Part shown: positions 47,276-59,370 of the stretch, piece by piece
Position numbering within the stretch: the first letter of the stretch is position 1
How the letters are laid out: the number at the start of each line of letters is the position of its first letter
Source of the DNA: Anaeramoeba flamelloides
Lineage: Eukaryota > Metamonada > Anaeramoebidae
Assembly (NCBI GenBank): GCA_027625915.1
Contig: JANTQA010000023.1
Span: 434,001 to 498,000 of the forward strand
Reading direction: 5' to 3'
Length of the DNA: 64,000 nt
Notes under the pieces: model-generated
Database searches by the model: none
What the model saw: the letters and a program-made list of their open reading frames with translations, nothing else
What the model was told of the DNA's origin: nothing
Position numbers and translations under genes: made by a program

Positions 47276-47450
47276 TCAAAATTTTTTTTTTTTTTTTACT
47301 TTATTCTCAACAATCAAATAAATATATAAAAAAATCTTTCTTTAAAAAAATTATATTCATAGAGCCTTAGTGATATAATGATTTTATCAAGTATGCAAAC
47401 AAATGGGGATCTAAATAAATATTTAAAGAAAAATCAAAGAGAAATCAAAA

Positions 47451-50084
47451 TTACATTTTAATTTCAAATCTACCTGATTCACCAATTGAATTGTATCCAT
47501 TTTTTGGCAAATATCTGATTAAAAATTCACCTACATAGCTGCCATTATTTGGGATTGATCCATTGCCATTATGGGACGAATTGGCGTTATAAACATAGGT
47601 AAGGTAGGTATGGTTATTCATCTCGTTTGATCGGTATAGGGCAATCCAGTCTGTTGATTGTACTTGAATTTCTTGTGATATGCTCCAAGCGAAAGTAATT
47701 GGTTCAAGGGGGGTATAATCTGGTTTATCTAGAGTAATTCTCACAGGTTTCTTCAGTGTTAATTGGCTATTTTCGGTGGTATTTTCCCCAACAACAAAAA
47801 CTTGACTTTCCATGATTGAAGTGTATACAGAATTTGGCAAATATCGGATCACATATTTTCCCTGTTTCTTTGGGTTTGGTATCTCTCCACAGCCGTTTAA
47901 AGATTTTATTTTGTTATAAATATACTTGCCATATTTGTGGTTGTCCTTTTCGGTGGAGGGGTAAATTGAGATCCAATCGTTTGCCTTGGGTTGGAAATTT
48001 TTTGGCAATTTCCAAGTAAATTTAATAGGCTCACTCAAATTAAATTCAGCCTTTTGCAGGTATATATTTGGATCGCCTTCAACCTTCAGCTCTTGGATTT
48101 CGAAAGTATCGGACTGTCCAATGGAGATGTATTGGCTGTTGGGCAAATATCTTAAAACGAATCTCCCCTTGTTGCCAATATTTGGTATTTCCCCTGTGCC
48201 TTCGAATGCTTCCTGTGTGTTGTAAATGTATTTCAGGAATGTGCGGTTATTGTTCTCTCCCTCGCGATACAAGGCAATCCAATCGTTTTTTTTCGGAGTG
48301 AAGCCTTCACCTGAAATAACCCAATTAAATGTTATATTTTCTGTTGGGTGGAATTCAGGTTTGTCTAAAAACAATTTGACAGCGCCCGTTGCCTGTAATT
48401 CGATAACTTCAAAAACTTTACTTTCCATGATCGAATCGTATACATAATTTGGCAAATATCGGATCACATATTTTCCCGGTTTATTTGGGTTTGGTATCTC
48501 TCCACAGCCGAGTAAGGTTGTTTGCGTGTTATAAATATACTTGCCATATTTGTGGTTGTCCTTTTCGGTGGAGGGGTAAATTGAGATCCAATCTGTGGTT
48601 TTTGGCTGGAAATTTTTTGGCAATTTCCAAGTAAATTTAATTGGCTCATTCAAATTATATTTGTCCTTTTTCATGTATATATTTGGATCGCCTTCAACCT
48701 TCAGCTCTTGGATTTCGAAAGTATCGGACTGTCCAATGGAGTCGTATTGGCTATTGGGCAAATATCTTAAAAAGAATTTGCCCGTCCAATTTTTTTCATT
48801 GGGGATGCGTCCGCTGCCTTCAGATTCTTGCTTGGTGTTGTAAACGTATTTCAGGAATGTGCGGTTATTGTTCTCTCCCTCGCGATACAAGGCAATCCAA
48901 TCGTTTTTTTTCGGTTCAAATTTTGAGGGCAAGGACCAGCCAAAGAAAATATGTTCGCCGTATTCTACAAGGTCATTTCTTAAGTAGAACTCGGCGTGGT
49001 TTGTCTCGCTGGGCTGTGAGATTTTGTAATTATTTGAAATTGCAAAGATCCGATCTTCACCAGAACGCCGATATATGGCATGGATGATTAGCCCTTCCGT
49101 GCCTATATTTAAGCTGCCCGTCTTGTAATACACACTCCCCCGGTTGGATCCAGTCGTATCGATTGTTAACATGAAGTTGCTCTTCTCGTCCCTGTCTTCG
49201 ATCGATCCCGTACAGATTTCGATCACATCGTCTGAAGAAAGCTCCAAATTACGGTTGCCCAGAAAGCACCAGCTAATTTGTAAAGTGTCTCGCTTCGCTT
49301 TTCGTATCGAAAGCGGATCTGTGTATCGGCTTGCCACAATTTGGAAAATGGGCGAGATGCAGATCTCATCGTAGGTGTTATTTTTGAAATAGCGGAATTC
49401 GTAAATGCCCTTCTCTTCTCCAAACATGGAAACAGCGAATGTCGCTTTCCCTTCTTGTAATTCCGATTCGTTGTAAACGGTGGACACACTCGAGTTCGAC
49501 CTTGAGTCTGCACCAATTTCATATGGCGCAATCCAGTCTCGGGAATGTGGCTTATATCCCTTGGGTAGTTTCCACTTTACCTCGACTTGCTCCTTCGTCT
49601 TGAAGGAAAACTTGTTTGGGTAGATAATTCCTCCTTCAAGGATTTCTTCTTCATCAAAGGTTGTTGGTATCATGCTTGTTGGCATCATGCTTGTTGGCAT
49701 CATGTTCGTTGGGATCATGCTTGTAGGCATCGTGTTTGTGGTAATCATGCTTGTTGGCATTTGCATATTTAGTTTTTTCTCCTCATAAGCACCAATGTGG
49801 ACTGCATTACTGGTGGCAACCGGTATTCCTAATTCCTGGGAAATGTAATGGAAGCGAACCTGATCGAGCCCCTTGAGGCCTTCAAACGGCAACTCGCATT
49901 TGCCCTGAGTGAGGCAGTCTTTGTTAAGATACGAAGTAAAGCCCTTCACAATAACCCCATTGCTTTGAACTGCAACAATCTTATCACCTCTACAAACAGG
50001 AATAGAGTTGGATATGTCCCATGTTAAAGTGATCTTTTCTCCTTCTTGAAAATTGATTCGATCTGTTATTAAACTGCTTGTCAT
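47451..50084 (-). CDS. Multi-SKICH-like Ig-fold repeat protein, 877 residues
   Basis: Intronless, from ATG at 50084 to TAA; much richer in GC than its flanks. It consists of eight beta-sandwich repeats of about 95-105 residues (about 5-97, 152-250, 253-355, 363-458, 466-560, 568-662, 673-764, 781-877). Six carry the hallmark DWI(A/S)xY (Asp183, 395, 498, 601, 703, 812) and a later Y/FxxRYxP/K, as in SKICH-type domains of CALCOCO and inositol-phosphatase proteins; repeats 1 and 3 are degenerate. Residues 109-141 are a low-complexity MPTSM repeat. Repeats 4-5 and 6-7 form a duplicated pair. There is no signal peptide or membrane segment, so it is probably a cytosolic scaffold binding membranes or partners. 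Function is unknown. Other Ig-like folds (for example the N-terminal domain of purple acid phosphatases) remain possible. Confidence 0.8.
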   Translation of the reverse strand: MTSSLITDRINFQEGEKITLTWDISNSIPVCRGDKIVAVQSNGVIVKGFTSYLNKDCLTQGKCELPFEGLKGLDQVRFHYISQELGIPVATSNAVHIGAYEEKKLNMQMPTSMITTNTMPTSMIPTNMMPTSMMPTSMIPTTFDEEEILEGGIIYPNKFSFKTKEQVEVKWKLPKGYKPHSRDWIAPYEIGADSRSNSSVSTVYNESELQEGKATFAVSMFGEEKGIYEFRYFKNNTYDEICISPIFQIVASRYTDPLSIRKAKRDTLQISWCFLGNRNLELSSDDVIEICTGSIEDRDEKSNFMLTIDTTGSNRGSVYYKTGSLNIGTEGLIIHAIYRRSGEDRIFAISNNYKISQPSETNHAEFYLRNDLVEYGEHIFFGWSLPSKFEPKKNDWIALYREGENNNRTFLKYVYNTKQESEGSGRIPNEKNWTGKFFLRYLPNSQYDSIGQSDTFEIQELKVEGDPNIYMKKDKYNLNEPIKFTWKLPKNFQPKTTDWISIYPSTEKDNHKYGKYIYNTQTTLLGCGEIPNPNKPGKYVIRYLPNYVYDSIMESKVFEVIELQATGAVKLFLDKPEFHPTENITFNWVISGEGFTPKKNDWIALYREGENNNRTFLKYIYNTQEAFEGTGEIPNIGNKGRFVLRYLPNSQYISIGQSDTFEIQELKVEGDPNIYLQKAEFNLSEPIKFTWKLPKNFQPKANDWISIYPSTEKDNHKYGKYIYNKIKSLNGCGEIPNPKKQGKYVIRYLPNSVYTSIMESQVFVVGENTTENSQLTLKKPVRITLDKPDYTPLEPITFAWSISQEIQVQSTDWIALYRSNEMNNHTYLTYVYNANSSHNGNGSIPNNGSYVGEFLIRYLPKNGYNSIGESGRFEIKM

Positions 50085-52689
50085 TTTTTAAATCAAAAAA
50101 AAAAAAATGATTAAAGTTTTTGTTCAACTTTTTTTCATCCAAAGGATAATTATTTCTCGGGTTGCTGTAAAAATCCAATTAATAACTTTTGAAAAGTTAT
50201 TTGTCAAAAAGGTTAATTTGGTTGGGACTGAAAATCTTGTTGATTTTTAACTTCAAAATATTTTCTATTGGTAAAAGAAGCTAATACAAGACCACAAAAG
50301 GGAAAATTAGGAATTGACTCTCGGAAACTTGTGGAATTGATCTCTCAAATCACATCTAACAAAAGATTTTTTTGATTTAATGAACAATAACTAAGACACA
50401 GTGCTGTTTTGGTTTCATGAAGAATCCTTGTGTTAAATCTTTTCAAAAAGTCAGCTACTATATGGAGATTTTCTCAATTTGCGATAATTTTCACAAAAAC
50501 AATTTTTTTCGACAACCGATTCCCCAAATGTTATTAGTAAAAAATATTATTACTGTTTGAAATCTTTTCACCCTTTTAAAGTTTGAGAAAAGTGTTGTAC
50601 TATTTGGGAAAGTATTTGAAAGCTTTGCAAGGTAAAAAAAAGTTTGCAAAAAGTCATAATTTTGTTTGTCATAAAAATTAAATCATTTAATAAAAAAAGA
50701 GAAATTAATTTTCATTACAAGTGAAAACTATGATTTTGAAATGTTACTCAAAGAGGTTTTCTCACTTCCCCTCTTGTAAAGTTGATTTAGAACCGAGTTA
50801 AGGTGTGTAACACAAAAACAATTATTTTTCAGTTTTGTTGAAAATTTAATTTCTAATTATTTTGGTCACCAAGTAACTTGTAATTATAATCTTTTAATTT
50901 ACCTATTTGATTTTTGAAGTTTCAAAATTTTGATTGAACTGTGAAATATTATTTCTGAAATTAGTGCAATTAGAACTTTGTCAAATTGATTTTGACAAAA
51001 ACTTTTTCAAATATGTTTGACCTCAAAAGGATTCAAAACAAAATAAACTGAAAATTTATAAAAGCTTTCATTTTGAATTTCTATGTAAGACTTTTTTTGA
51101 TTCAAACAGAATATACCAAATCTAAACATTAAAATGTTCCTTTTTAAATAACTTTGTTTTCTGATGAAAAAGGGAGACGATATTTAAAGATCCTCTTGAA
51201 AGAGTTCCAAAATCTGAGTTAGATTTACCCACTCGGAAAGTTTCTTTAAAAAAAAATGATAAAATTTCTCCAATTTTCATTTTGTACAATTTTTACCTAT
51301 CTTAGATCCATTCAAAATTTACTTTTAAAATTTCATATCTCCATTTCCAATCTATACAGATTAAATAATTCCTAAAGCTGTTCTAAATATTTCCAAAGGT
51401 TAATTATTAAGTTTGAAATGTTTTCAAATTTATTCTTGATGTTATTATTTCCCTAAAAATTATTTTTTTTTAATAAAAATTTGTATACTAAAATCTTTTT
51501 GAAAAATTTTTTTTTTTTTGTGTATGTTGATTTTTAACTTTGAAATTATTTATTTTTTAATCCACTTACTTCAGAATGAAAATTCTTGATGAGAAGTAAA
51601 TGTAAACTAAAACAACAACCATGTACTCATAGGGGGGATAAATTATTCCTTAAGCGCTCAATAACTCTTATAAATTTTTTAACCCAAACCAATAACAATT
51701 GTTTTTACAAATATTCAATCAAGAGACGAGTAGACAAACTCTTTTATCAAACCTATTAAAGGAATTATTGTTTTTTAAAGAGTTAATTTTTCCATTGAAA
51801 TTTGAAGTCAAAAGGTATTATCTGATCCTTTTTTTGTTGGAAATTTTACTTTAGGAATATAAAAAGAAAAAGAAAAATATAGCAAGCAGATATTTCGATT
51901 TTATGAAATTTTCACTTTTAGTAATTAGCAATATTTTGTATGAACCAATGTAATTTAAACTTCATTTACAAATAAAAAAAAATAATAAATCAAATATTGA
52001 ATTCTTGAAGATTTGAAATAATTGAGTATTAATTTTATTTACAAGATTTTTTAACTTTCTTATAATTTGAAAGATTAGGTAATATTCTTTTTCAAATATC
52101 TACTATTTGTAGCAAAATAAATGGAACAGAATTTTCATTCAGCTTTCCCAGAATTATTTTTATAATTCGTGTAACCATTTCAAATTTTTTAATTCTTAAA
52201 ATCAACTTAAATAATTGATTTTACCCTTTTCGAATTGGGTACTGGATAATTTATTTTAAATTCTTAGTATTATTTATTTTTTGACAAGTAGAATGATAAC
52301 TTTGATCTTTTTATTTTGCAATTAACAGTAATAAAGAGATAATTTTGTTTTGATGACAAAAATGTTATTAAGTGTGAAGTGTCTTGTTTATGAACATTTT
52401 TATGAGAATATTACACAATTACATTAGAATAGCATGGCACGAAAATAGTCAATCAAAAATACAGGTTACACTTTTTGATATTTAAATTCACACAAAAACT
52501 TCAATGAACAATAGAGTATAATCAACAAACTATTATTATTTAAAAAAATTATTTTATAATATTTTGTAATTTTTTTTTTATTATTATAATTATTTTTTAT
52601 TCTTATTATTTGTAAATATTAAAATATTTCAAAATTTAAATGAAATAAGATTAAAAATGTTATTTTCTTTTACATTTTATATTATTAAT

Positions 52690-53200
52690 AAAATATATTC
52701 TAAAATGTTTGACATATCTAAAATCAAAAATAAGCAAAAAATAAACCCTCAATATATTATTTTTTTCCAAACTTAATTTAAAACCACATTCAAGTAACAT
52801 AATATTTATACTTTTAGAACCCAGAGTTTTCATCCAAATAAAAAGTTAAAAAAAAAAGTGATGTGTCCAAAATAATGAAACGAGTGGAAAAAAAATTATA
52901 TTCTTAAATTTGTTGAAATTTTACCAGAAATTGTTGATTGATCAAATGATAAGATACCATCAACTAATTATATGTGATTTTTATATTTTTATAAACTCAA
53001 AATTAGCCTTCTATCAATCATAGAAAAAAAAAAACAGATCAAACTAAATAGATTAAGTAACTGCAAAAAAGGAAATGAAAACGAAACCAAAAAAGACAAA
53101 AAATGAAATATTTTGGAATAATAAAATTATTTACAAATATAATTTAAAATATTGTATTTTTATTCTTTTAACTATTTAAAATGTGTCCAAATTTTTGTAT
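52690..53200 (-). repeat. R2 family copy, inverted
   Basis: 52861-53195 is the reverse complement of 7545-7880, bounded by ATGTGTCCAAAATAATGAAA and AAATGTGTCCAAATTTTTG. The flanking left part matches the rest of R2 weakly. Confidence 0.6.
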
Positions 53201-54440
53201 TTTAATTTAGATCATCTAAATTAATTTAAAATATATTATTAATTATTGAGTCATTATAATCAAAGGTAAAAATATTCCATTTAGTATTAATTTCAAGTTT
53301 TATAGGTTTTAAATAGGAATTTTTGGAGAAATATTATTTTTATGATTTGTTTATTTTTCTCAGAAATTTTTAAGTTAAACAAAATGAACAAAAAAAATAA
53401 TAAAATAACCTGAATGAAGAAAATATATTGTTTAAAAAGTTTAGAATAAATACTGTAATTATTTTGAAATTTAGTATATAAATTTCTTATAAATATTTAA
53501 AATCTTATTGGTTTTATTTTTAAAGTATTTGATAACATATTTAATCCTTTGGAAGAGATTTCTTTTTTCTTTTTGAGAAAATAATTTATTTCTGAATATA
53601 TCGAATTTATCTAAAATATTCACAAAATTTCCAAATTTTTGTGAATCTTTCACACACTTTTCACAAAAAAATTGAATAATAAACTCTGGGTAATTAAAAA
53701 GAAAAAAAGATTTTTTTAATTATAATTTGTATGATATAATACTTTTGATAATAATAATTATTATTAAAAGAGTACAGGCATCATATATAATTAGAAAATT
53801 TTTTTATAAACGTTTCGCAAAAGCGTTAAAATTTAGGGGTATGGAATCATAAATCATATATATCGTGAAAATGTCGTCAACCATTATTATTGACCACTAG
53901 TTCTGCTTTTATACTGTATTTCAAACAATCTAAAATTTATTTTTACATTTCTTTTCACTATTTTCTCTACGCGTTTCACTTATCAATAATAACTTACTGA
54001 AAAGCATCACAAAGAAAAAAAATTAAGAACAAAGGTTGAAAGTCAGTAATTTTTTTTTGGTAACCTCTATTTAACAAATCAATTTTTTTGATTTTCTATT
54101 TTTATAAATTCACATTTCAAAAAGTTACCATTTTTGTGAAAAATTATTTAAATAGAATAAAATAAAATGAAATAATTTGTAGAGTTAAAATTAAAATTTC
54201 ACATTATAATTTTATTTTTCGTACTCCTTAAAGTTTCAGCCAATTACCTTTTTTACAATTAAAAAATAATTTCCTAAATAAAATACTATGTTCGATCAAT
54301 ATTTACAATCAATATCAATAAAAACGGAAAAGTAATCAATAGAAAATACATATTAAATCTATTTCTTTCCAAGAAACTTTAATTAAAAAAATAAAAACAA
54401 AAAGGAAAATCAAGAATTTTTTCCTATTTATTAAACAAAT

Positions 54441-55420
54441 ATAGTATTGAAAAAAATACCCAGATATGAAAATAATCCCTGAAAAAAATTTTAATTGTGA
54501 GTCTTGGCAAAATTGTTTTTTAATAACAAATATTTTCAATCAAATCCTTTTTATAAATATATCAATTTTTTATGAGCTTAGTAATAAACCTACCAAAAGT
54601 TCATGAACATGAGGTGCCTTAAAAAAATTCAAAGAATTTTTCGATAGCTTAAGTAGATCAACTTTTTTTGAAAAACAAAGAGAGTTTTATAGAGATTTGT
54701 AAGAGCTTGGAATATGGTAATTTTAATAGTTGTTTTTGTCATTGATTGAATGGTGTTTTGAAAAAGTTTAATTTAATTAATCTCCATTTGAATAACTGGC
54801 TGAGTTATTATTTTCAGAGTTTGATTCTTAAATAAAAGAAATTATTGATCAATTACTATTGTCAAAATAATGTGTGCCTAAAAGTTTAAGCTATGCTGCT
54901 AAAATAAAAAGTGTGTTTTTTTGTTATAGAAGATTTATACAGTACCTATCAAAGAAACCAATAATAAAAAAAAAATAACATATGGTACTGATTACTAAAA
55001 GTTCTATATATTTAAAAAAGAAATTCGAATAATTATGAATCAAATTAGACAATTTATCTCTAAAATCTAATAAAATTTTCATATAATTTTTAATCAAAAA
55101 AAAACAAAAAATTGAGAATATTATGAAAAAATTTCCAAAAATTTCAACAAATTGCATTCCAAATTTAAAATTAACTCAAAATATCATGGAGTTTACTTTC
55201 AAAATTGATATGAACTTAAGTATACTATTAGGTTAGTGATTGGATGTTCAATTGGAACAAGAAGAAAACAAATCATGTTTTATATTTTATAAAAGCAGAT
55301 AATAGTCTTTGGTCATGTATTATTTTGCTCACTGTTAACCACTATTTTCTGAAGATTAAAAATAACAAAAACGTTTCAATGGATTATTTTCAGATTCAGT
55401 ATTTTTTTCAATACTAGACC
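54441..55420 (+). repeat. R6 copy with internal insertion
   Basis: Left end ATAGTATTGAAAAAAATACC; right end (inverse TAGTATTGAAAAAAATACTG) at about 55418. About 470 bp between 54870 and 55340 is foreign to R6 and unidentified. Confidence 0.55.
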
Positions 55421-55583
55421 TCAAAGTTTTTTTGTTCTGAGTGAAATTCACCACAAAAAAGGAAAGTTTATTTAACCCTTTACACTTTTTGTATTTTAAT
55501 TTTAATTTCTGATTGAAACAACGTGCTTATTTTCAAATTTTTCATTTTTTTATTTTTCATCTTAATATTTCAAAACTTTGAGC

Positions 55584-56465
55584 ATGAGCAAAAAAAAAAA
55601 CACAAAAAAAACAGTGAACAAACAAAAGAACCAAACAAGCAAAAAACTGACCACAAACTTCCCATACGTTGACACGCATTGCCACTTTGACTCTATACTA
55701 CAACGATCGAGACTCTCCTTAATCAACAAAACATATGAGGAGGTCAAAAGTGCACTTGGCTTTACAGAAGGGTTTGAAGGGATGCTAACTGTTGGGTGTG
55801 TTCCTGCGACCTTTTCTATTGTCCGGTCGTTACTTGATCTTGAGACAGACGAAATCTGGGCCGCGTTTGGTGTGCACCCACACGACGCAAAGGATTATAA
55901 TACAAAGATTGAGAACCAATTGATTGAGTATTCAAAATTAGAAAAGGTTGCTGGCTTTGGCGAAATTGGGCTTGACTACCATTACATGCGATCGTCGAAA
56001 GGAATTCAACAGGAGGTCTTCATCAAGCAACTCAAAGTAGGCGTTTTGACAGAAAAGCCGATCATTATTCACACAAGAGAGGCAGAGGAGGACACCCTGA
56101 GAATCATGAAGAAGCATGTTCCTCAGGATTACCCAATCCATCTTCATTGCTTCACGAGCTCGAACACCTTTCTTCAGAAAATGTTGGACTATTTTACAAA
56201 CCTTTATGTCGGCTTTACAGGGATCATCACTTTTAAGGGGAAAAGTTGCAACTCCATACGAGACGCAGTCAAAATGGTTCCATTGGACAAAATCTTGTCA
56301 GAAACAGATGGGCCCTATATGAGCCCTTTCCCGTTTAGAGGCAAAACTGCTCATCCTGGAAGAATTCCCTGGATAATAAAAAAAATCGCAGAACTTAAAG
56401 AAGTCGAGGAAAAGCAAGCCTTTACACAGATTAGGTTAAATGCAAAGACTTTATATAAATTTTAA
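55584..56465 (+). CDS. TatD-family metal-dependent DNase, 293 residues
   Basis: Intronless; ATG at 55584 was chosen because it is the first ATG of the open frame and gives a short Lys-rich leader before the barrel. All catalytic motifs are present: VDTHCHFD (His32, His34), GEIGLDYHY (Glu127), IIIHTREAE (His163), HLHCFTSS (His188) and LSETDGPYM (Asp242), the divalent-metal ligands of the TIM-barrel amidohydrolase fold. FGVHPHDAKD is also typical. Family members are 3'-5' exonucleases/deoxyribonucleases acting in DNA repair and apoptotic DNA breakdown. A 25-residue basic N-terminal tail could be a nuclear or organelle targeting signal (inference). Composition is markedly less AT-rich than the surroundings. 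Divergent from the SKICH-like gene and convergent with the Urb2-like gene. Confidence 0.95.
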   Translation: MSKKKNTKKTVNKQKNQTSKKLTTNFPYVDTHCHFDSILQRSRLSLINKTYEEVKSALGFTEGFEGMLTVGCVPATFSIVRSLLDLETDEIWAAFGVHPHDAKDYNTKIENQLIEYSKLEKVAGFGEIGLDYHYMRSSKGIQQEVFIKQLKVGVLTEKPIIIHTREAEEDTLRIMKKHVPQDYPIHLHCFTSSNTFLQKMLDYFTNLYVGFTGIITFKGKSCNSIRDAVKMVPLDKILSETDGPYMSPFPFRGKTAHPGRIPWIIKKIAELKEVEEKQAFTQIRLNAKTLYKF

Positions 56466-56925
56466 AACATTATTTTTGCTTTTGGCCGTGTGGCGAAAAT
56501 TGAAATGAATAAGAAAATATTATTCAACTTTATCATTTTTGAGAAAATGAATCAAACAGAGCAATTCTAAAAAAATGAACAAAATAAAATCAATCATTTT
56601 CTTATCTAAATATTTCTTAATAAATTTATTTCATTTAGTTTCTTCAGAATTAAACAGATCGCCTTGAATTAATTGATCGTTTTTGTAATCGTCACCCAAA
56701 ATTTTGTGTTTAATAATTCCTTGAGATCACATAAATTTTCTTTTGAAAATATTTCCTAGATTTTATTTGACGAAATGAAATTGGTGAAATCTAATATTTT
56801 GAATAGAAATGTGGGGAAGAAGAACTAAAAATACCCAATTTAAAAAAAAAATAATAACAAAGATTTGAATTTTTTTTTTTTTTTTTTTTTTGGTAAATAC
56901 TGAATTTTTAGGGAATATTAGATAT

Positions 56926-57700
56926 TTTCAAAAAAGTGTGGCATTTTTTTTTTACATTTAATAAACAATCCTCTTTGTTAAGTGGCTATTTGTAAATGGC
57001 AATACCATATTAAGTGAAATATTACAGTCAATCCAAAGCTACCGTGAAATATTATCAATATCAAATTTTGATGTTGATATAAATTTTTTAAAAATTTGAA
57101 TATGAGAATAATAAAGCTCCTATTGAAAAAAAAAATTCCTAAATGAGCCAATATTCAAGAATTTTTTCTGATTTTCAAAAACTAAATTTTCAGAACCCAA
57201 AATGACTCTTAACATCAAAAATTCATTAAGAAGCGACATAAAATATCCGCTAAAAAATGAATTTATTATTAGATCACATTAGAAAAATATTTTTCCTATC
57301 AACTCATTAATTGAAAAATATGATATTGAAAAAATTTATGGTAGCCTTGGAAAAGCTGTAATACTGATTGGATCAATAACAATGTTGTGTATTTCAGAAT
57401 ATGTTCATTTGAAATATTTCCTAAAAAAATTAAAAAAAAAATAGCACTTTTTTTTGGTGAAAACAATGCAGTAAAAATTTCAATAAAAAATGAACAATAT
57501 TACAAGGATACATATGAAATTTTTAAAATATAAAATACAGTTATAAGCTTTCTTATTCTATTTAAATTTGTAGAGATTAAACAAGTTATGAAAACGATTT
57601 TTTGGATCAAAAAGAAAATAATCAAGACCAATTTTCACCCCTAAAAAATATCAGATCAAATCGAGATCAGAAAGGGAATTTTTAAGATCAAGATGAAATA
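56926..57700 (+). repeat. R5 family copy, long
   Basis: Left end AGATATTTTCAAAAAAGTGT. The interior shares AAGATTAAACAAGTTATG-type and TTCACCCCTAAAAAATATCA blocks with 17255-17700. The right end is not clear. Confidence 0.6.
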
Positions 57701-57859
57701 AATAACATCAAAAATACACATCAAAAAATATCATAAACTTTATTTCAGTCAAAGCTTATCGAAAAAATCTAAAAAAAAAATTATTTTTTCAAATAATAAA
57801 TATTTTTTATAAAAGATTTTTTAAGATTAAATACGAAATAAGTAGTATAATAAACATCA

Positions 57860-58282
57860 AAAAATAGTTGGTACCCTGCATGAAATCAAAAACTAATTAA
57901 TCAAGAGATTTTCTTAAAAAAAAGAAAAACTAAAAATTCTAACGCAATATTGAGAAAAATAACAATGTTCATTTTGATCTCTGATTGAAGATCAAATAAA
58001 ATTCCAATAGAAATCAATATGATATCTCTACAATCATTTTTAATATTTTAGCAATGACATTAGAATAACATGTTTTTAACTAAGTGACTATCAATCTTAC
58101 AATAAAAAAAAATTCACAAATGAATTCGGTATCAAAAAATAATCGAAAAAAAAAGCACAAAAATGTGAAAAAATGTTTTCAATTTTTAAATATATGAAAA
58201 TTAATTTTTTACTTCTAATATCCATTTAAATCCTTTAAAAAAATGTAATTCATACATCATAACTGTGCCATTATAACTGGAA
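57860..58282 (-). repeat. R1 family copy 5, inverted
   Basis: Blocks CAATGTTCATTTTGATC, AAATTCCAATAGAAATCAAT and TAACTAAGTGACTATCAATC match R1 in reverse order. Both ends are eroded. Confidence 0.6.
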
Positions 58283-59370
58283 AAGGGTTTATAATCTCGA
58301 GATGAAAAACTAAAATATCTTTTATTTTATACAATTTAAAAATAAAGACAAAGTTTATTATTATCAATAATCAAATAATGATCTTTAATGATTTGGTACA
58401 TTTAAAGGTTTTAATGGGAAATTTGATTTAATAAATATATTATAAATAAAATTGTCCCAATTTTTTTTTAAATAATTTTTTTTTTTTAATGACAAAATTT
58501 GATAAATTTAAGAGTAATTTTTGAAAGTTTTTGAATCATTTTTTATTTCTTAATTTTTTACCAAACTGTGAATAATACAGGGTATTCGTTTAAATGTAAA
58601 GAAATTTTGTAAAATTAGACGTCTTGGGAAATTTTCTTTAAGTGCAGTAGTAAAAGTAAAGTTTACAAATTCAATAAAATTCAAATTGAATTAAATATTC
58701 TTTTTAGTTTTGTACAAGTCTATAGAAACTGGTATACAGATTTTGAGAAAATCAGATGTAATATCACTCAAATCTTCATATTTCATGGATATAGACAATT
58801 TCTACTTATATATGAATAGTTGGGGTATTTAAAAGGGTTATTAGATCTGATATAATTTTTAAAATTTTGTTTTCACTTGTTACAGTACTTTAAATCTTTT
58901 TATTATGATTATCATTACAAAGTTAAGATATTAGTAACGGCATTATATTATCTTTATACTTGTAAGACGAATTACTCTTTAAAGATGATAATGTGAAATA
59001 TAATTTCGTATTGAAGAAAAAATTAATAATTTTGTCTTCTATATATATTTCCATAAACAACTAAATATAATTTTATATAATTCCTGGGAAATTTTTTTTT
59101 GTATCGACAAATTATTTGTCAAAGTTCCATTTCCAAATTAGTTATTATTTGAATCATTTGATTAAAAAATTAATAATTTCAAAAAGAAACTTTTTTAAAA
59201 TGGAAAATCCTGTATTTTTCTTTTAATTTAATTTTTTTTTCCAGAATATTTTTTTTTCTTTATCTATAAAATTATTGTTAGATTATGTAAAGTTTAGTTT
59301 TTTTTGGTATAAATTTAAAACACTATATAAAATAAAATCTGTTTTCAAACAAATTGATACACCTTTCAAA

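Larger units (their letters stand above)
40254..47450. other. 7.2-kb intergenic region, repeats and LINE tail
   Basis: Contains a possible exon pair at 41.2-41.4 kb, an inverted LINE tail with R4, an R5 element nested in R6, further R4 and P copies, an R2 fragment and a small minisatellite near the SKICH-like gene's 3' end. No confident gene. Confidence 0.6.
50085..55583. other. Divergent 5.5-kb intergenic region
   Basis: Lies between the start codons of the SKICH-like gene (-) and the TatD-like gene (+), so both promoters should be here. 50085-52600 is plain AT-rich DNA with scattered weak hairpin-family ends (for example 52120). R2 (52690-53200) and R6 (54441-55420) copies follow. No gene seen. 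Confidence 0.6.

Noticed and set aside
47114-47329. Lys/Asn-rich 71-codon frame
   Set aside because: Produced by the 12-nt minisatellite and poly-T.
54924-55157. 77-codon minus-strand frame rich in Phe/Ile
   Set aside because: Typical chance frame in AT-rich DNA, within the foreign insert of an R6 copy.
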